64,000 bases of DNA from Arthrobacter sp. Leaf234 (GTDB lineage Bacteria; Actinomycetota; Actinomycetes; Actinomycetales; Micrococcaceae), in contig NZ_LMLU01000005.1 in NCBI RefSeq assembly GCF_001422665.1, positions 1 through 64,000 of the forward strand, given 5' to 3'. Below, one piece after another: positions 25,180-35,526 of this stretch. Both the position numbers and the translations under genes were made by a program. The notes under the pieces are model-generated. The model ran no database searches. It was not told the DNA's origin and saw nothing but the letters and a program-made list of their open reading frames with translations. Numbering within the stretch: the stretch's first letter is position 1; each line of letters begins with the position of its first letter.

Positions 25180-26253
25180 TTGGCAGACTTCAGCGCCCGC
25201 TTCGCCACCGGAGCAGAGCAGCAGGACTGGGATTCCCTCGTCACGGCGAACCCGGGCGGGGGCAACATGCTGCAGTCCATGGCGTTCGCGGAGGTGAAAT
25301 CGCACCACGGGTGGCGGCCTCGCTTCGTGGTCATCGACGGGGCCGGCTCCACGAGCCACGTCCTCGTCCTGGAGAAGAGGGTGCCGATCGTCGGGGCGCT
25401 CTGGTACCTCATCAAGGGACCCGCGGTGACGCAGCCGGAGCACGTCCCGGCGGCGGCACGGGCTGTCGCCGATCTGGCGCGCCGCGAGAAGCACCCCGTC
25501 TTCGCGATCAAGGTGGAGCCGGACCTCGTCGACGGCCCTGAGCTGCGGGAGACCTTCCGGTCCGCCGGGCTCGTGAAGACCTTCAACCTGCAGCCCAATG
25601 ACAGCACCGCCGTCCTCGACACAACACCGGAGCCCAACCAGCTGCTCAGGAACCTGCATTCACGCGGGCGCAACGCGGTGCGCCGGGCCCTGCGCGAGGG
25701 CGTCGAGGTGCAGCGCATGGAGCCCACGGAGGACACCTTCCGGGCCATGTACTCCCTCATGTCGCACGTCGAGGACAGGTCGGCCGCGCGCATGCGGTCC
25801 TTCGAGTACTACAGCCGGTTCTGGCAGAACTTCGTGGATGCCGGGCAGGGCCGCTTCTACTTCGTCCACGAGGACGGCGAACCCTCGGTGGGAGCCTTCG
25901 TCATCAACTACGGCTCGAAGGGCACCTATAAGGACGGCGGATCACGCCCCGGCCGGACGCAGTACGGTGACTCGCACCTCGTCCAGTGGACAGCGATCAA
26001 CGACCTCAAGGACGAGCACGGGATCGTCGAGTACGACTTCTGCGGCACGCCGCCGAGCGATCGGCTCAAGGACACGACCCACCCGCACCACGGACTGGGG
26101 CTCTTCAAGACGAGCTTCACCAAGACGGTCACCGACTACGCCGGCTGCTACGACCTGGTGGTCAGCGGCTGGAAGTATCGTGTGTGGAACACGATCGCGG
26201 AGCGCGCGGCCCGCCAGATCCACTGGCGCCGCACCCACCAACCCTTCTACTGA
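25180..26253 (+). CDS. FemX/FemABX-type peptidoglycan bridge aminoacyltransferase
   Basis: 357 residues with two GNAT-like halves. Family landmarks are MLQSMAFAEVKSHHGW near residue 30, LHSRGRNAVRRALREGVEV (tRNA/lipid-facing basic helix), VGAFVINYGSKGTYKDGGS and the late YDFCGTPPSDRLKD. These enzymes transfer amino acids from aminoacyl-tRNA to lipid II to build the interpeptide bridge. Arthrobacter species have A3-type or A4-type bridges, so such an enzyme is expected. The start is TTG (25180) with GAGGAATC in front; other in-frame starts would cut conserved sequence. Confidence 0.88.
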   Translation: MADFSARFATGAEQQDWDSLVTANPGGGNMLQSMAFAEVKSHHGWRPRFVVIDGAGSTSHVLVLEKRVPIVGALWYLIKGPAVTQPEHVPAAARAVADLARREKHPVFAIKVEPDLVDGPELRETFRSAGLVKTFNLQPNDSTAVLDTTPEPNQLLRNLHSRGRNAVRRALREGVEVQRMEPTEDTFRAMYSLMSHVEDRSAARMRSFEYYSRFWQNFVDAGQGRFYFVHEDGEPSVGAFVINYGSKGTYKDGGSRPGRTQYGDSHLVQWTAINDLKDEHGIVEYDFCGTPPSDRLKDTTHPHHGLGLFKTSFTKTVTDYAGCYDLVVSGWKYRVWNTIAERAARQIHWRRTHQPFY

Positions 26254-26298
26254 GGAGTCCCGCGGACCACCGCGGCACAGCATGCATGAAAGGCGGCC

Positions 26299-28026
26299 GT
26301 GAAAGACGGTTCCACCCCCGGGGACGGCCGATCGCCGGCCACCAATCCTTCGCCCGTGGCGGAGGCCCTGCCCGTGATCCGTCGCCCCTTCGACCCGACG
26401 GACGAGGAGAAGCGGAAGCTGGGTCGTGCGGCCGGAGAGGCTGCGGCAGCAGGTTCACCGGGGTCGGTGCAGGGGACGTCGCAGGGCGGCGGTTCCAAGG
26501 GCGTCCGACGGACGCGCGCACCGTCGGACGGCAGGACCGGTCGGCAGGGGCGCCAGCGTCCGCCGGCCACCCGTCCCACGGACGCACTCCCCACCACGCC
26601 CCAGACCCTTCCGCCGTCGAGCCGGTCGAACGCCGCTGCCCGCAGCATGCTGCGCCGACTGGTGCAGGGCGAGGCCCCGCCCACCCAGGCCATGAGCATC
26701 GTCGAGCGTCTGGCCGGGAGTCCGTACGCGAACCCGATGATCCAGGCCGGCGGCCCGGATGCGAGCGCGCGGAAGGCTCTGGACTTCGCGCTCAACCTGG
26801 CCGAGACCATGTTCCGGTACGGGGCGGGAGCGCTCGAGGTCGAGACCAGCATCATCGCGGTGACGGCCACCTTCGGCCTGGACAACATCGAAGTGGACAT
26901 CACCAACCAGTCGGTGGTGCTCAACTACTCCGCCGAGGGCCAGACGCCCACCACCGTGCTGCGCGTGGTCAGGTCCTGGACCAACAACTACGCGGGGCTG
27001 ACAGCCATCCACCGGCTCGTGTCCGACATCGCGGACGGCGGTGTCTCCCGCACCGAGGCCGCCCAGCGCCTCGACGAGATCACGCACCGGCCCAAGCCGT
27101 TCCCCCGCTGGATGGTGACGGCCGCCTTCGGCATCTTCTCCGCAGCCATCGTCGCGTTCGTGGGCGGTACGCTCCTGGGCTCCCTCGTCGGCTTCGTCAG
27201 CTGCATCCTGGTCGATCTCGTCAGTCGCAGACTCGGCGAGTGGCGTGTGCCCGAGTTCTTCTCGGTCGCCACGTCCTCGGCGCTCGTGACGCTCATCGCC
27301 ATGCTGTTCTGGTGGCTGCAGGTTCCCATCGCCCCGGCGTTCGTGGTGGTGGGAGGCATTCTGCTGCTCCTGCCGACGGGCCGGCTCGTCTCCGCCACCC
27401 AGGACGCCATCAACGGGTTCCCCGTCACGGCTGCCGGCCGGTTCCTCTCGGCCGTCCTCGTGTTCGCGGCCCTCGTCGCCGGGATCGCCGTCGCGCTCGT
27501 CGCCGGGAGCGCCCTGGGGATCCCCCCGCTCGAAGTCCTCGAATCCTCCGGCTCGCAATACCCCTGGCCCGTGGTGGCGGTCCTGATCTTCGTGGCGGTG
27601 GCGATGATCTGCATCGCCGAGCAGACGGACGTCAAGCTCGTGATCCCGACCTCGCTCGTGGCGGTCGCCGGTTACCTCCTGCTCATCGGGGCGACGTCCG
27701 CAGGTGTCGGGTACCGGCTCGCCCCCGCACTCGCCGCCGTGGTCATCGGGGCGCTCTCGCGCGTCGTCGCGCTCCGGCTCGGGGCGCCGCAGCTGGTGGT
27801 GGCCGTCCCTGCCGTCCTGTTCCTGTATCCCGGGCTGACCATCTTCCGGTCCATGTACATGCTCACGCTGGACGCCGACGTGGTCAACGACGGCGCCCTC
27901 GGACTCTTCAACGCCCTCACCGTGGTGCTCGCGATCGCGGCCGGCGTGGTCCTCGGCGACAACCTGGCGCGTCCCTTCACGCGCAAGCTCGGGTCCACCG
28001 AACGGCAGCGGAACCGGCGGCGCTGA
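26299..28026 (+). CDS. Threonine/serine exporter family protein (ThrE)
   Basis: 575 residues, GTG start after GAAAGGCGGCC. A long polar N-terminus (about 120 residues) leads to the cytoplasmic ThrE domain with ALDFALNLAETMFRYGAGALEVE, followed by about ten hydrophobic helices in the two halves ThrE and ThrE_2 (one TM segment begins MVTAAFGIFSAAIVAF; the last ends GDNLARPF). It exports threonine/serine in Corynebacterium by proton motive force. The basic C-terminus is cytoplasmic. It follows the Fem gene by 45 nt on the same strand. Confidence 0.88.
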   Translation: MKDGSTPGDGRSPATNPSPVAEALPVIRRPFDPTDEEKRKLGRAAGEAAAAGSPGSVQGTSQGGGSKGVRRTRAPSDGRTGRQGRQRPPATRPTDALPTTPQTLPPSSRSNAAARSMLRRLVQGEAPPTQAMSIVERLAGSPYANPMIQAGGPDASARKALDFALNLAETMFRYGAGALEVETSIIAVTATFGLDNIEVDITNQSVVLNYSAEGQTPTTVLRVVRSWTNNYAGLTAIHRLVSDIADGGVSRTEAAQRLDEITHRPKPFPRWMVTAAFGIFSAAIVAFVGGTLLGSLVGFVSCILVDLVSRRLGEWRVPEFFSVATSSALVTLIAMLFWWLQVPIAPAFVVVGGILLLLPTGRLVSATQDAINGFPVTAAGRFLSAVLVFAALVAGIAVALVAGSALGIPPLEVLESSGSQYPWPVVAVLIFVAVAMICIAEQTDVKLVIPTSLVAVAGYLLLIGATSAGVGYRLAPALAAVVIGALSRVVALRLGAPQLVVAVPAVLFLYPGLTIFRSMYMLTLDADVVNDGALGLFNALTVVLAIAAGVVLGDNLARPFTRKLGSTERQRNRRR

Positions 28027-28044
28027 GCGGTTCTCCCTCGCCCT

Positions 28045-28875
28045 TCAGATCCCGCTGCGGGTCCCCGTGGTGCGGGACCAGTCGACGGGACCGGCGCCCT
28101 GCTGCGTCAGGAGCTCGTTGGCGCGGGTGAAGGGCCGGGAGCCGAAGAAGCCGCGCGACGCCGAGAGCGGGCTCGGGTGCGCGGACTCGACCGTCGGCGT
28201 CGCGCCCAGCAGGGGCTTCAGCCGGAGCGCGTCCTTACCCCACAGGATCGCCACCAGTGGACCGCCCCGCGCGGCGAGGGCACGGACGGCGGCGTCCGTC
28301 ACCTGTTCCCAGCCGAGCCCCCGGTGGGAGGCCGGTTCACCCGCGCGGACGGTCAGGACGCGGTTCAGCAGGAGCACTCCCTGCTCGGCCCACCCCGAGA
28401 GGTCCCCGGACGCCGGCACGCGGGCTCCGGTATCGGCGGAGAGCTCGCGGTAGATGTTGACGAGACTGCGCGGGATCGGCCGCGTCGCAGGATCGACGGC
28501 GAAGCTCAGGCCGACGGCGTGCCCTGCCGTCGGGTAGGGGTCCTGGCCCACGATGACCACACGGACGGCGTCGAGTGGGGTGCTGAAGGCCCGGAGGATG
28601 TCCCCTGGTTCCGGCAGGACGCGCTGCCCCGCGTCGAGATCGGCGGCGAGGGAGGTCGCGAGTGCGTGGAGTACCGGCTCCACGGGTTCGAGCGCCGCGG
28701 CCCACCCGGGGTCCACGAGCTCCCGGACCGGCGTGGGGGCCCCGAAGGGGAAGGCGGCCTCGTGGGGGGAGGGGGCGGGGGAGTGCGCGGGCGCGGCCGG
28801 CCCCGTCCGACGGTCGCGGCGGGGGGCCGGATCCACGGGAGGGAGGTCGAACAAGGTGCCGTCGTCGTGGGTCAT
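28045..28875 (-). CDS. ung: Uracil-DNA glycosylase, family 1
   Basis: 276 residues from the ATG at 28875. The water-activating loop is [16 protein letters not shown] and the leucine-loop/minor-groove motif is [12 protein letters not shown]; the uracil-recognition segment [10 protein letters not shown] is in place. The Asp of GQDPY and the His of HPSPLS are the catalytic pair. About 50 N-terminal residues rich in Pro and Ala are outside the fold. It removes uracil from DNA ahead of base excision repair. A palindrome of 20 bp lies between it and the divergent DUF3263 gene. Confidence 0.95.
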   Translation of the reverse strand: MTHDDGTLFDLPPVDPAPRRDRRTGPAAPAHSPAPSPHEAAFPFGAPTPVRELVDPGWAAALEPVEPVLHALATSLAADLDAGQRVLPEPGDILRAFSTPLDAVRVVIVGQDPYPTAGHAVGLSFAVDPATRPIPRSLVNIYRELSADTGARVPASGDLSGWAEQGVLLLNRVLTVRAGEPASHRGLGWEQVTDAAVRALAARGGPLVAILWGKDALRLKPLLGATPTVESAHPSPLSASRGFFGSRPFTRANELLTQQGAGPVDWSRTTGTRSGI

Positions 28876-28913
28876 GGATCCATTCTGGCCCGCCCGACCG
28901 GTGCCTCCCGCTC

Positions 28914-28933
28914 GAATGACACCGGTGTAATTC
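28914..28933. promoter_or_regulatory. 20-bp near-perfect palindrome GAAT-N-ACACCGGTGT-N-ATTC
   Basis: The inner 10 bp and the outer 4 bp of each arm are exact complements; one position per arm is unpaired. It lies between the divergent ung (start 28875) and DUF3263 (start 28986) genes, so it could control either or both. Confidence 0.4.
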
Positions 28934-28985
28934 CCCACTACCATGGGGTGATGCATGTGCACTGTGACGGAAGGCGGTAGCAGAC

Positions 28986-29288
28986 ATGGCCGAGCCGCAG
29001 CGGCACGTCGATGACGGGCCTACCGAGGGCCGCACACTCGAACTGGGGGACCGCGAGCAGCGCATGCTCGCCCTCGAGCGCGAATGGTGGAAGTACGCCG
29101 GAGCCAAGGAGCAGGCCATCCGCGACCTCTTCACCATGTCCGCCACGCACTACTACCAGTTGCTCAATGCGCTCATCGACACCGAGGCCGCGTTGGCCCA
29201 CGATCCGATGCTCGTGAAGCGGCTCCGCCGCCTGCGGTCGACCCGCCAGAAGACCCGGTCGGCACGCCGCCTGGGCGCGGACATCTAG
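28986..29288 (+). CDS. DUF3263 protein
   Basis: 100 residues. The DUF3263 core is seen in [20 protein letters not shown] and [17 protein letters not shown], a helical pattern typical of a small DNA-binding or regulatory actinobacterial protein. The last 25 residues are strongly basic ([18 protein letters not shown]). Function unknown. It is probably co-transcribed with the following LytR_C gene, 38 nt downstream. Confidence 0.88.
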   Translation: MAEPQRHVDDGPTEGRTLELGDREQRMLALEREWWKYAGAKEQAIRDLFTMSATHYYQLLNALIDTEAALAHDPMLVKRLRRLRSTRQKTRSARRLGADI

Positions 29289-29326
29289 ACCACACCGGTC
29301 TCCACGAGCGAAGGACCCTCCCGCCC

Positions 29327-29950
29327 ATGACAGAGCACCCGCGCGACGAGTTCGACAGGGTCCCGGAGACCTCGGAGCGCCAGGGTGTTCATCGTGAACG
29401 GCTCATCCCCGCCGGGTCGGGCGGTCTCGCCCTGAAGATCACCGTCGGGATCCTGGCCCTGCTGATCGGCCTCGGCGCCTATCTTATCCTGCCGAGACTC
29501 GGGCTCGTCGGTGGCGATGCTGCGGGAACTCCGGCAGCCGCCACGAGCCCCTCACAGGAGCCGGCAGTCGCCCCGTCGGGTTCCACAACGCCCGCCGACG
29601 GTGCCGCGGACGGCAACCCACCGACGGAGGCCGACGGCGCATCGACCTCCCCGTCGGACGACGACGAAGACGGCGTCGACCGGACCCGGACCGTCAACGT
29701 CCTCAATGGCACCGGCTCACCGGGACTCGCCTCGGTCGCCGCCGGACGCCTGGCCGAGGAGGGGTGGGGCTCGGTCCTCCCCGGGAACTGGGCGGGAGCC
29801 CCCGTGGACTCGTCCGTCGTCTTCTACAACGGCGAAGAGCAGCGGATCGCCGCCGAAGCCGTGGCGGAGGACCTGGGGATCACGGATCTCGTCGACAGCG
29901 CCGACGTCTCGCCGGACGTCTCCGTGGTGCTCGGCCCCGAGTTCCGGTAG
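29327..29950 (+). CDS. LytR C-terminal domain membrane protein
   Basis: 207 residues from the ATG at 29327. One membrane helix (about residues 33-56) follows a charged cytoplasmic start. A Pro/Ala/Thr/Ser-rich extracytoplasmic linker (to about 125) leads to a LytR_C domain with VNVLNGTGSPGLASVAAGRL and an ending of VSVVLGPEF. The domain is also found on LytR-CpsA-Psr proteins, but here it stands alone without the catalytic LCP domain. It probably acts in the cell envelope; partners are unknown. Confidence 0.88.
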   Translation: MTEHPRDEFDRVPETSERQGVHRERLIPAGSGGLALKITVGILALLIGLGAYLILPRLGLVGGDAAGTPAAATSPSQEPAVAPSGSTTPADGAADGNPPTEADGASTSPSDDDEDGVDRTRTVNVLNGTGSPGLASVAAGRLAEEGWGSVLPGNWAGAPVDSSVVFYNGEEQRIAAEAVAEDLGITDLVDSADVSPDVSVVLGPEFR

Positions 29951-30038
29951 ATCCACCGGGGAACCTCGAGGGTCCGCTCCAGGCACGCTCGCGTGGTCCG
30001 GGGTGCCGTGGACGACGGGTTCGTCGTCGGGACCACCT

Positions 30039-30065
30039 GCTCCGAGCGGCTGCGCCGCCCGGAGC
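30039..30065. terminator. Terminator hairpin between LytR_C and TM2 genes
   Basis: An 11-bp stem with one A/C mismatch (GCTCCG-A-GCGGC / GCCGC-C-CGGAGC) and loop TGC, in the gap between the convergent genes ending at 29950 and 30074. Confidence 0.6.
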
Positions 30066-30073
30066 CGTGAGGG

Positions 30074-30757
<684 letters not shown>

Positions 30758-30851
30758 CTACGGCAGGCGCTGCCACCGGCTCGACCGGGCGGCGCGGAGG
30801 CGTCCGGGAGGCCCTGTGCGGGCGTCCCGACAGGTTGCACTCGGGGGGTGG

Positions 30852-30895
30852 GAGTGCTAATTATTGAGTTAGCACTCGCGCGCGCAGACTGCTAA
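30852..30895 (+). promoter_or_regulatory. CIRCE operator with extra half-site, upstream of groEL
   Basis: TTAGCACTC (30869-30877), nine bases, then GACTGCTAA (30887-30895) forms a CIRCE element with one mismatch in the right arm, the binding site of the repressor HrcA. In addition GAGTGCTAA sits at 30852-30860, eight bases before the left arm, so the central half-site could pair with either flanking one. The rest of the 340-nt gap between the TM2 and groEL genes holds a 160-nt untranslated leader with AAAGGACC before groEL and nothing else that I recognise. Confidence 0.85.
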
Positions 30896-31022
30896 GGATG
30901 CGCGTGGTGGGTGAAGCAGGCAAACCTCTGTGGTGGGGGTGGTGCCCCGGGCGTGAAAGAGATCGTCCGAGTACTGCCCGGCCGTCGCGGGCACCACACG
31001 CAGGCAAGCATTCATGTGCTGA

Positions 31023-32690
<1,668 letters not shown>

Positions 32691-32723
32691 CCCCCACCCA
32701 CCGCTGATCGCACCTGCGCAGCA

Positions 32724-32765
32724 CGAGAGGGCGGCGCTCCCGGAAGGGGGTGCCGCCCTTTCTCG
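32724..32765. terminator. groEL terminator
   Basis: A long imperfect hairpin (CGAG-AGGGCGGCG-CTCCC / GGGGGTGCCGCCCTTTCTCG) 34 nt after the groEL stop and before the convergent WXG100 gene. The loop is GGAA. It can serve both strands. Confidence 0.7.
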
Positions 32766-32809
32766 TTGCCGGTGCCGCGGCGTCGTGCTCCCGCGTGGAA
32801 GGGAGGGCG

Positions 32810-33100
32810 TCAGCTCATGAACATCCGGGCATTGCTCAGTTCCGCCTCCACGTACTGCTGCGTCGCAACGTTCAGCGCCTCGTTGATCCCGGTGAGGGAT
32901 TCCTCGACCTGCTGCTGCGTGGCCCGCCACTGCACGATCAGGTGCTGGAAGTTGGTGGCGGCCTGGCCCGTCCAGAGGCCCTCGAGTTCCCGCAGGCCCG
33001 CCTGCATGGAGTTGACCTCTGCCTGAAGCCTGGAGATGGTGCCCTGGACCTGGCTGCTCTTCGCGGCCAGGCTGTCGGTGTCTACGTTGAAGAATGCCAT
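32810..33100 (-). CDS. WXG100-family (ESAT-6-like) protein
   Basis: 96 residues, classical length for WXG100 proteins. It has two predicted helices joined by the turn GLWTGQAATNF, with Trp43 and Gly45 forming the WxG hairpin. The C-terminal YVEAE matches the YxxxD/E-type secretion signal of type VII substrates. It lacks a signal peptide. No EccC, EccD or other ESX gene lies in this window and no partner Esx gene is adjacent, so it is orphan here; export through a chromosomal ESX system is an inference. Confidence 0.85.
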   Translation of the reverse strand: MAFFNVDTDSLAAKSSQVQGTISRLQAEVNSMQAGLRELEGLWTGQAATNFQHLIVQWRATQQQVEESLTGINEALNVATQQYVEAELSNARMFMS

Positions 33101-33163
33101 GCTGTGCTCCCGTGTGCTCGCGCTTCCTTGACCCCCATGACGCTAGGGCAGGACGCTCCGGGA

Positions 33164-34747
33164 TCAGGGGCCCTCGGGCCTCTTGTGGACAACCGGTCCG
33201 ACGGGCGGCTCCTGTGGAGGAGAGAAGGCGTGCCGCTCGGCGGGTGCCTCCGAGGCGCCGGCCAGGGGCCCGCTGACCGCCGTACCACCGGGGAGTTCCT
33301 GCCCGTGGTCCCCGGTGGGACCGGCTGGTGTGTGGGGCAGCCGGATGCTCAGCGTGGCGCCGCCGCCGGCCGTCTCCTCCAACCGCACCGTCCCGTCGTG
33401 CTGCGCGACCAGGGCCGCGACGATGGCGAGCCCGAGGCCCGTCCCGCCCGTCTCCCTGTACCGCGAGGAATCGGCGCGGTAGAAGCGTTCGAAGACCTTC
33501 GCGGCGTCATCCTCGGAGATGCCCGGACCGTGGTCGCGCACCTCGATGACGGAGTCGCTGTGTCCGTGCAGGACGGGCGCCACGCCGACGGCGATCTCGA
33601 TCGGTGATCCCTCCGGCGTGTAGCGCAGCGCGTTGGTCATCAGATTGGCGATCACCTGGCGCAGGCGGGCCTCGTCACCTGCGGTCGGGGCCGATCGGGG
33701 GGTACCGCCGTCGAGCCCGATCACCGTGATGGAACGGTCGTGGGCCGTGGCACGGGCATCGAAGGCGGCGTCGTGGGCGAGCACCTTGAGATCCACGGGC
33801 CTGACCTCCAGGGGGCGCTGCTCGTCGATCCGCGCGAGGGTGAGGAGGTCTTCCACGAGTTGGCCCATGCGGATGGCCTCGCTCTCGATCCGGCCCATCG
33901 CCGCGGCGATGTCCTCGTCCTTCTGCAGGGCGCCGTGCCGGTACAGCTCCGAGTAGCCGCGGATCGTCACGAGGGGCGTGCGCAGTTCGTGGGACGCGTC
34001 GGAGACGAAACGCCGCATCTTCGTCTCCGACGCCGTGCGTGCGGCGAAGGCCCGCTCGATGTGGGAGAGCATGGCGTTCAGGGAACGGGAGAGGCGGCCG
34101 ATCTCCGTGGCGGGCCGCTCGACGGCGACGCGCCGCGAGAGATCCCCGGCCGCGATGGCCGCCGCCGTGCGCTCGACGCGCGCCAACGGGGCGAACTGGC
34201 GGGTCACCGCGACGAACGCGATCAGGGAGGCGAGGGCCGTCGTGACGAGGCCGGAGGTGAAGATGATCTCGGTGGCCTCCTGCAGGGAGTCGTTGACCGT
34301 GTTCAGGCGCGTGGCGATCGCGACGTAGTTGTCCGCATTGCTGAAGGGGATGACGCGCACGCGCCAGTCCTGGCTCCCCTGTTCGGTGCTCGGGACGTCG
34401 AAGCCGTCCTGGTCGAGGTCGGCGATGCGCTCCCTGGTCAGGCCGGTGAGATCGGGCAGGTCGCCGCTGACGTCCGGCTGGTTCTCCGCGATGACCTGAC
34501 CGTCCGCGTCGAGCAGCGCGCCGTAGTACCGCAGCACGGCGCCGTCCGACGTCTGCTCGGGCAGGTAGAGCTGGGCGGTGACGAGCCGGATGTTGTTCCC
34601 GAGTTCCTGGTCGAGGCGGTTCACCAGCCCGTCACGGAGGAGGGACACCGTGGCGAGGCCCGTGATGCCCACCGTGACGATCATGAGCAGCATGATGATC
34701 GCCACCAGCTGGGATCTGAGCGACGCCGCGCTCCACCGCTTACCCAA
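33164..34747 (-). CDS. Sensor histidine kinase, OmpR-type system
   Basis: 527 residues if it begins at TTG 34747, nine bases past the response-regulator stop. Two membrane helices (about 15-38 and 160-182) flank an extracytoplasmic sensor domain. HAMP follows, then the HisKA box (FVSDASHELRTPLVTIRGYSELYR, phosphorylated His) and the ATPase with VIANLMTNALRYTP (N box), IEVRDHGPGIS and GGTGLGLAIVAAL. The last 50 residues are a Pro-rich tail. The start is uncertain because the frame is closed just upstream by the regulator stop codon. It presumably phosphorylates the PhoP-like partner. Confidence 0.9.
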   Translation of the reverse strand: MGKRWSAASLRSQLVAIIMLLMIVTVGITGLATVSLLRDGLVNRLDQELGNNIRLVTAQLYLPEQTSDGAVLRYYGALLDADGQVIAENQPDVSGDLPDLTGLTRERIADLDQDGFDVPSTEQGSQDWRVRVIPFSNADNYVAIATRLNTVNDSLQEATEIIFTSGLVTTALASLIAFVAVTRQFAPLARVERTAAAIAAGDLSRRVAVERPATEIGRLSRSLNAMLSHIERAFAARTASETKMRRFVSDASHELRTPLVTIRGYSELYRHGALQKDEDIAAAMGRIESEAIRMGQLVEDLLTLARIDEQRPLEVRPVDLKVLAHDAAFDARATAHDRSITVIGLDGGTPRSAPTAGDEARLRQVIANLMTNALRYTPEGSPIEIAVGVAPVLHGHSDSVIEVRDHGPGISEDDAAKVFERFYRADSSRYRETGGTGLGLAIVAALVAQHDGTVRLEETAGGGATLSIRLPHTPAGPTGDHGQELPGGTAVSGPLAGASEAPAERHAFSPPQEPPVGPVVHKRPEGP

Positions 34748-34756
34748 GGGGCAGCG

Positions 34757-35467
34757 CTACCGCTTGTCGGCGGTGCGGAGCAGGTAGCCCACGCCGCGCT
34801 TGGTCTGGATCAGGGCGACGGCGTCCGGGTTCCTGTCGATCTTGCGGCGCAGGTACGAGATGTAGGACTCGACGATCGAGGCGTCGCCGTTGAAGTCGTA
34901 CTCCCAGACGTGGTCGAGGATCTGCGCCTTCGACAGGACACGGTTCGGGTTCATCATGAGATAGCGCAGCAGTTTGAACTCGGTGGGGGAGAGGTCGATG
35001 ACTTCGCCTCCGCGCCTGACCTCGTGCGCGTCGTCGTCGAGTTCGAGATCGTCGACGCGGATCACGGCGTCGTCGTCCTCGAGGGGATGCGTCCGGCGCA
35101 GGACGGCGCGGATGCGGGCGACGACCTCGTCCAGGCTGAAGGGCTTGGTCACGTAGTCGTCACCGCCGACCGTCAGCCCGGTGACCTTGTCCTCGGTGTC
35201 GTCGCGCGCGGTCAGGAAGACCACGGGGAAGTGCCGGCCGGCGGCGCGCAGGCGCCGCGTGACGGTGAAGCCGTCCATGTCGGGCAGCATGACGTCGAGG
35301 ACGGCGAGGTCCGGGTTGTGCAGTTCGGCGGCGGCGAGGGCATCGCGGCCATTACCGGCGGCGACGACCTCGAAACCCGCGAACCGCAGGGAGGTCGAGA
35401 GGAGTTCGCGGATGTTCGGTTCGTCGTCGACGACCAGCAGTTTCGCTTCGGGGCCAGTTTTCTTCAC
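34757..35467 (-). CDS. OmpR/PhoP-family response regulator
   Basis: 236 residues from a GTG at 35467; an in-frame upstream start at 35530 would overlap the XPB gene end. Receiver domain: VDDEPNIREL (acidic pocket), LAVLDVMLPDMDG (phosphorylated Asp), LTARDD and KPFSLDEVVARIRAVL. The winged-helix DNA-binding domain carries LSPTEFKLLRYLM, VLSKAQILDHVW and a wing ending GVGYLLR. The overall sequence is close to M. tuberculosis PhoP/TcrX-type regulators, but the orthologue cannot be named by eye. It is the first gene of the unit with the kinase. Confidence 0.9.
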   Translation of the reverse strand: MKKTGPEAKLLVVDDEPNIRELLSTSLRFAGFEVVAAGNGRDALAAAELHNPDLAVLDVMLPDMDGFTVTRRLRAAGRHFPVVFLTARDDTEDKVTGLTVGGDDYVTKPFSLDEVVARIRAVLRRTHPLEDDDAVIRVDDLELDDDAHEVRRGGEVIDLSPTEFKLLRYLMMNPNRVLSKAQILDHVWEYDFNGDASIVESYISYLRRKIDRNPDAVALIQTKRGVGYLLRTADKR

Positions 35468-35526
35468 GCACACAGTATCCGCAGGTTCCCTGTGAGTTGT
35501 CTGGACCCATCCTGCAAGCAACCTGC

